Shown piece by piece: positions 58,606 to 64,000 of a stretch of 64,000 bases of DNA (positions are counted from its first letter, which is position 1; each line of letters begins with the position of its first letter). The position numbers and the translations under genes are program-made. Source of the DNA: Hysterangium stoloniferum (lineage: Eukaryota; Basidiomycota; Agaricomycetes; Hysterangiales; Hysterangiaceae); assembly GCA_015178975.1 (NCBI GenBank), contig WHVD01000012.1:1054001-1118000 (forward strand), written 5' to 3'. A model generated the notes under the pieces. That model saw only the letters and a list, made by a program, of their open reading frames with translations. It was not told the origin of the DNA and ran no database searches.

Positions 58606-60648
58606 TTATCCACTATTTGGCTTATTATCTCTCAGGTTTCGGATGGCGTTTCCCATTTCCAAGGCACGCTTCGCCTCGATCCACTCCATGGCATCTATTT
58701 GTACCATATCACACCTCAATGAGTGATGAAAAGCGCGTTCTGGGATGCCACCTACCGTGATATGTCTTAGGGACAACTTTTCGATCTAAGGGCGGGCCAT
58801 GCTCGTCGCACCAAGTGAAACGGAAATCGTCAGTGGTTAATTCGATGCCAGTTGTCACGTCGACGACGTCCGCTCTGACAGTAATGTGCTGAGTTATCAT
58901 TGTGGTTGATATTAGCGATGAATAGAAGGGGCCACATGGATGCAACGTACTACCAATGCAGGGTAACAATCGGTTAGCGCAGTGAATGCCACCTGAGACC
59001 TGAGACGTAGTATGGATCCGATAGGGACAGGTTGACGGAAGGCAAGGCCATCAAGGGATAAGAAACGTAGCGGACGACGACTGAACAGCGCAGCCGTAGT
59101 AAAGCTCAGCTAGAAATGGTTGGGCAGCACGAAGGCAAGGAAGAGTTTCAGACAGATACCTCGTAAGCCAAGCGCATGAGATATCCTAGAGTAAGTGGTG
59201 AAATCAAACAGTATTGGCAGACAGAACCGCCTACCTCCGAATATCTTGGAGTGAACGCTGGAAAAGTTTAGGCACAAAGAAAAAACACGAGATGCGCACG
59301 CTCACTTTCTTTCTTGGGGAAACATCAGGAAACAATTCTCCAAACGCGTGTCCACCATCCACACCCTTTGGACACCCCCTGTGGGTGGATTATCCTGTCC
59401 GTAATTAAGGTAGAGCTGGTGCAGTTCTGCGGCCTCTTCAGTAGATGGGGGAACCTTGGTCAGGGATTGAAGTGTAAGTGACATCTTTCTCTCTTTGTTC
59501 GCTACAGCATAGGACTGGATGAGGAAAACATACTGACTGAAACCGAATGAAAACTGACCGGCTCCCATTTGATACATTTTTTCCTCTTCAGCAGTTGACA
59601 ACTCCAAGGGGGGGACCGGTTTGGCTTTCGGCGTGAAGGCATCACGGCAAACCATGGAGAACCTTCCTATGTACAATAACGTCGTTGCAGATAGGCACAT
59701 CATGGAACGGTTTTACACACACCTAACATTACTGTATCTTCTGTTCCTCCTAGCAACGCAATCTTGACGGCAACCTCGATTGAAGACCGACCGGTATAGA
59801 TTACATGGCCACACAATCTCAAGTCTCGGAGATTGTGCTTGTTTAAAGGCGTTAGCATGTCCAGGCTGCACCCATTGACTTCTAGTTTAGCAGGGGACAA
59901 AGTGATTGTACACTCTCACCGATCAACGGCTGCCGTGACAATGAAAAATCCCCGCTTTCTTAAGTCTCCGAGAAGAGTTTCCCCTGGCCCAAGCACATGC
60001 TTATATGCAATGGATCCTGCTAAGGAGTCCAAATGTTCTATCAACTTTCCGACACGTATGGAACCGCTTGCATTAATATACTGTTCGAGTAACTCCGGCT
60101 TCGACCCGAAGGGTAAAACCATTTCAGAATAGGAATCATGCATTTTCCGCGGAGATATCTTGACCTCTGGAATTGAGGTCGGGGGCGAATGCGGAGTCGC
60201 CGACAGAGACGGGGATGAGATTGTTTCGGTCCATGACAAAGGACTCCTCGTTGGCCACTGCCTACGGTCTTATCAGTATACATTTATTGAGGGAAAAAAA
60301 CTACTCGTTTCGTACGATCGGTATATGGGGTTTGATTGATCACCTTCCCGGCAAGAAATTTAGTTTTTCTAAATGACATTCTACTCACTTACGGATAATG
60401 TCCATGTATTTGGAGATAACGTTGACATCTTGGGTTTCTTCAGATGGTTGCGGCACTGTTGGATAGTCATGGGCCTGTCGGTGAGGCGTTCCAGTAGTGA
60501 AACAACGTAATGGTCCTCTCAAGGAGATATACGTCAGCCCACCAGGGGAAGAGTGACGTCTGGGAAAAAGTCGTCGAGCCTTGGGAATACGACACGGTCC
60601 CTGATGGAGTTGCGAAGAACATCTAATAGAAGCCAACATTGACATCAT
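58606..60648 (-). CDS. Acyl-CoA thioesterase, ACOT9-like, probably mitochondrial
   Basis: Predicted 491 aa in ten exons: 60648-60389, 60261-59920, 59865-59723, 59666-59559, 59501-59306, 59257-59235, 59185-59160, 59109-58954, 58888-58756, 58694-58606. An Arg/Ser-rich N terminus (RCSSQLHQGPCRIPKARRLF) suggests a mitochondrial presequence. The first hotdog domain has KMHDSYSEMVLPF, SLAGSIAYKH and DLRLCGHVIYTGRSS. The second follows VWMVDTRLENCFLMFPQER, with NVHSKIFGGYLMRLAYE and PVPIGSILRL. Family members hydrolyse acyl-CoA esters and tune free CoA in mitochondria. Two exons are only 23 and 26 nt; skipping either would destroy the GGYLMRLAYE segment. The upstream frame has no earlier ATG. Confidence 0.88.
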
Positions 60649-61839
60649 TGAGCTAGTAATCAAATGTCACAGCCAATCGACGAAACACATAGTGAAACAC
60701 AACAAGACATACCGAAACTGGGCACTGCAGAGTCTTTTTCGTCGAAATAGACAGTAGATAGAAGTCAATAATCACTCAACGATAGGTCGAAGTTGGCTTG
60801 AGGATTGTTTGGTCAAGCTCTGTTCGGCGGCCCGAACCGTGAACGGCGCTACCTTCTATATTGATTAAGTAACGGGTTTTTGTGGCTCATCTGAGAATGG
60901 CAGATGAGAGCATGGCTAGTAGCAAGTAAGTTCTTTCAATTGGGGGGCGTGAATATCCGGTCTACATGTACAAGCCATCAGGTTGCATAAACAGCGTAAA
61001 CGACAAAGTTGCACCAGGGACTTGGGATGTCTAGGAAGAATACTAATTATATAGACCATCCTACCTACATCTATAGTTAAGCTACCATATTGGCCAGAGG
61101 TACTGGGGTCTCGGAAGGTGATGTGTAACTGTTCTAGACAACATATACGATATATTGCTGATGTTCTCATTTTCCTGACGTGTCGGGTTTGATCACAAAC
61201 TTACACTCACAATTACGCGAAGTTACACAAGGGCTAGTCATATACTACTATGTCATTTTGCCTGTAAATCGATTTTTCAAGTCTATAGACAGTGTCAGGA
61301 TAACGCTCCCCCCACTAAGGTGAAACCTGCTAAACGCTCCGTTTCATGTCGCAGGAAGGTCTAAAATGTCTGAAATTCGATGGTTTCGTAAATGATACGA
61401 GTTTGCTCACAAAGAAGTGGCACGATTCATCCAGACAACTGCCCTCTCTCTCTAGTACCGTTGAATTGTATTAGATATAGTTTGCAGCGCCATAAACTAC
61501 AAATAAGACAAGTGGCAGAATAGTGAACATCTTCAACATGTGCGATAACTTATTTCATTCGAGAGACCACACGTTTCGCTGGGGAGTGACAGCTGAGCAC
61601 ACAATTACAAAATCCTGAGTACCGGAAATTCAACTCAAATGTCTCCCTATTGGATGACCCATACTTTTTTTGCATGTGTAGTCCATGCGAGCCATTTTTC
61701 GACTGTTATATATATATATATATGACAACTACGAACAGGATATAGTAATGTTATGGAACATGTAGGCGAAATATAATCACGATGGTTTGAAGTATTGTCC
61801 TTAGACTCAGATTCAATAAACAAACATGCTACGCTATCA
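60649..61839. other. Intergenic, one doubtful small frame
   Basis: A minus-strand ATG frame at 61170-60916 (84 codons, Cys-rich, YRICCLEQLHITF) is open, and its leucine-rich end recalls F-box LRR scraps, but there is no support for a gene. A TA microsatellite lies near 61706-61723. Confidence 0.35.
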
Positions 61840-62899
61840 ACAACCCTCCCAATACTTTAACCTGCCGATCCACTTTAGGGAAAATCAAATTCCCATAAGG
61901 AAGAGAACCCTCGTGTTGTCCATTCAGCCTCTGGGGACATGATGTACGAGACCAAAGCAGCGACATGACTGACAGACCCAAGAGTTGCAAGCTTGTTGAG
62001 CCCTGTTTTGCCCAAAGGTTCGATGCCATTCCTCGGTAGATAAATTTCCTATGCTTGCTGCGTTACTGATTAATACGTCCACTAAACGTCAAATTGACAT
62101 TGACTTATTAGTAGAAATGTAGTTCCAAATACTGGTACGTACTCATCTTGCTCTCACCAATACATCCGGGATCATAGGAATTTACTGTTATACCTTATTG
62201 ACCCAATTATTTAACTAGGACAGAATGTCTCTTAGACATGAATTAGAATATATCAATAATATTGGCAAACCAGATACTTGAGTGAGCCCTCTAATAATTT
62301 TGAAGCACAATATGCACCAAAATTTACGAGGATTGAGTTGCCTATTATTCGGTAATGCTGCTTCTTATTAGTCTTATTCTCAGATATCTGCTTGCTCATT
62401 TATCTTGCCGCTATCCTACAACAAGTATGACACTTCGCAGATTGGTTCGTATGATTTCGCCCACTCGTTCGTCTTGACTGTAATCATGATTTAAGCTGTC
62501 TCGAAACGCATGAACTCCATCGTTCTGGCTCACTATCGACCAACCGGGCATTGGCATATTTACCAGCATTTTTAATCACTTGGGAAAGCTATATGAGTAT
62601 CTTACATTGGGACCCTGAAGTGGGTGACCTACGACTTGCAAGGATCCAAAGTGATTGACAGTCTCGTCAACAATCCATTGAACATCCACTGCCTAGTTCA
62701 CATCACCCATCGCGATATGGCATTGTGCACCAATTTGCCTGATCTAGTTCCTGAGCTTAATCAACTCTGGCATACGAGACTCTCGGGCTGAGATCACAAT
62801 ATTGTACCCTCCTCTGGCCAGGCGAAGTGCGATGCCATTTCCGAGGTCACCAGCAGCGCCGGCTATAATAACAGTGCGTTCTGAATTAGTGTTGGCCAT
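61840..62899 (-). pseudogene. Short-chain dehydrogenase/reductase (SDR), decayed
   Basis: From ATG at 62899 it reads TVIIAGAAGDLGNGIALRLA, the Rossmann TGxxxGxG-type start (Thr lost). Two TAG stops follow (near 62748 and 62692), each in the sequence AACTAG. Further on are IKNAGKYANARLVDSEPERW (the NAG motif), a broken AYCASKLLEGSL (Tyr-x3-Lys catalytic pair) near 62305, and VAALVSYIMSPEAEW near 61940 with LMGI-stop-FS where DGG is expected. The Ser-containing part is not recognisable. Related to acetoin/diacetyl-reductase-like SDRs by overall pattern. Dead gene. Confidence 0.75.
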
Positions 62900-63490
62900 T
62901 GAGGCGCGGAGAATTTAGATGATATAAGAGGTGGTTGTATACCTTATATAAACACAGAGTAGGATAAAATAATTCCAACGAGGTGAATACTTAGGGTGGT
63001 TGAGAAATGATAACACACCCTTACCTCAGACTCTCTTTCTGCCATCTTATGGGATATTTTCCATTTAATTATGGTGCGAGTTTCTTCATCACGACATGAT
63101 GTTCCGAGAGTTAGGATAACCTCTAGGCAAAATTAATTCAACCACAAAAAGAACTTGTAGAAAAAAAGAAAACAGGGTGGAATTGGGACGGAGGGGCAGC
63201 AGATTCTTGCAGGTTGACTGACTAAACATAGATCACTCAGAAACATCCTGCTGCAATTCGGTGGACAATTGACATCCTTGCTTGGGCCTTTGCATGGCAG
63301 GGCTGCTCCTAAAAGCCGGCAGTTCACACAACGCAATAGCGGAGTATATGTCAAAATTGTCCATGATTATCACAAGTCTAAATGAGTAAGATCACGTTGA
63401 AAGTGCTTATAAAGAGAGGGGACGCTGAACAGGCCGCCGTGTCGGCTCTAATCGCCCACCTACACCTTATCTGATAATCTCTGCTTCAAT
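62900..63490. promoter_or_regulatory. Intergenic, promoter of the BolA gene
   Basis: No gene. TATAAAGAG lies near 63408-63416, about 80 bp before the BolA ATG. Confidence 0.4.
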
Positions 63491-63934
63491 ATGCCAGTCT
63501 CACTTTCTGATCTCGAACAGGCTTTGCGAGACGCGATTCCTATTTCTCATTTGGAGATTATAGACCAGTCGAGCGGATGTGGTGAGAATTATGCTGTTTT
63601 TATCGTTAGCGAAGTAAGTGATCGGATGATGTCTGCGATGAGTACGATCTTGATGATCTCGGGTATGTAGGCATTTGAAGGGAAAATGACTTTGGCAAGG
63701 CATAGAATGAGTGAGTAATACTTTATCATGGGCACAGTGCTTCAGTTGCTTATTTACATTGTCGCAGTAAACGAGCTCTTAAAGGATCAAATTGCCCAAA
63801 TGCATGCATTCTCCCAAGTACGTTTGACACGCCACCTTGTTCATTTATGACTCACATGTGTCAAAACGTAGAAGACATTGACTCCCAAACAATATGCAGC
63901 TCAACTTGAGAAAGAGAAACAAACATCGGAATGA
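63491..63934 (+). CDS. FRA2: BolA-like protein (BolA2/Fra2 type)
   Basis: Predicted 91 aa in four exons: 63491-63613, 63671-63710, 63768-63817, 63872-63934. It reads SSGCGENYAVFIVSE, AFEGKMTLARHRMINELL and IAQMHAFSQKTLTPKQY. The Cys of SSGC and the His of MHAFSQ match the positions that help hold a [2Fe-2S] cluster with monothiol glutaredoxins in cytosolic BolA2/Fra2. Known role of the family: with Grx3/4, iron sensing and cluster delivery in cytosol and nucleus. Length is that of the family. Intact and the last gene of the window. Confidence 0.92.
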
Positions 63935-64000
63935 GCTTGGAGGAAATAGATTCTGTGAGTCATGCCTGTCTTGAACTTTTTATAGTTACTTATCCCCTAT

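Noticed and set aside
60916-61170. 84-codon minus-strand gene
   Set aside because: It has an ATG but no domain, no introns and no clear promoter; left as a note only.

Overview
The window looks like a repeat-rich Agaricomycete (basidiomycete) genome. The genes carry many short GT-AG introns of about 50-60 nt. The gene content is typical of that group: FunK1-type kinases, F-box/leucine-rich proteins, a DUF6533 membrane protein, a flavin-dependent halogenase and a CRN-like NTPase/nuclease relic. I see no rRNA, tRNA or CRISPR array. Exon joins were made by hand from splice signals and reading frame, so boundaries may be off by a base or two.

Layout. 1-10.2 kb is a stack of transposons. Copia gag/pol remnants on the minus strand are interrupted by a Tc1/mariner element, which is itself interrupted by two solo LTRs; further solo LTRs nest in each other. 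10.8-15.0 kb is a gene island with a minus-strand APH-family phosphotransferase facing a plus-strand protein kinase that ends in a C1 zinc finger. 15.4-16.5 kb is an LTR inside a dead FunK1 kinase gene. 17.9-26.2 kb is a large palindrome. Its arms of about 3.3 kb each carry a complete F-box gene plus a FunK1 3' end, and the spacer carries most of a second FunK1 gene; a third FunK1 3' end follows directly after the right arm.

29-38.5 kb is again nested solo LTRs, mariner fragments and MITE-like palindromes. 38.5-43.1 kb is mostly low in repeats, with one uncertain minus-strand gene and an eight-exon DUF6533 gene that can be read intact. 43.5-49.2 kb is a third transposon stack with Copia gag, two large LTRs of one family and a full-length but dead mariner. 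50-53.2 kb is a decayed CRN-like P-loop NTPase/nuclease gene split by a solo LTR, followed by MITEs to 54.5 kb. 55.9-64 kb is a second gene island with a halogenase, an ACOT9-like acyl-CoA thioesterase, an SDR pseudogene and a BolA2/Fra2-type protein.

The strongest overall signals are (1) at least fifteen solo LTRs, twelve with perfect 5-bp target-site duplications, and a conserved block near the 3' end shared by otherwise different LTR families; (2) the FunK1/F-box palindrome, whose two F-box copies differ by almost only amino-acid-changing substitutions; and (3) mariner elements whose long terminal inverted repeats each contain their own inverted repeat. The genes on the two islands do not form an obvious pathway, and no biosynthetic partner of the halogenase is visible.
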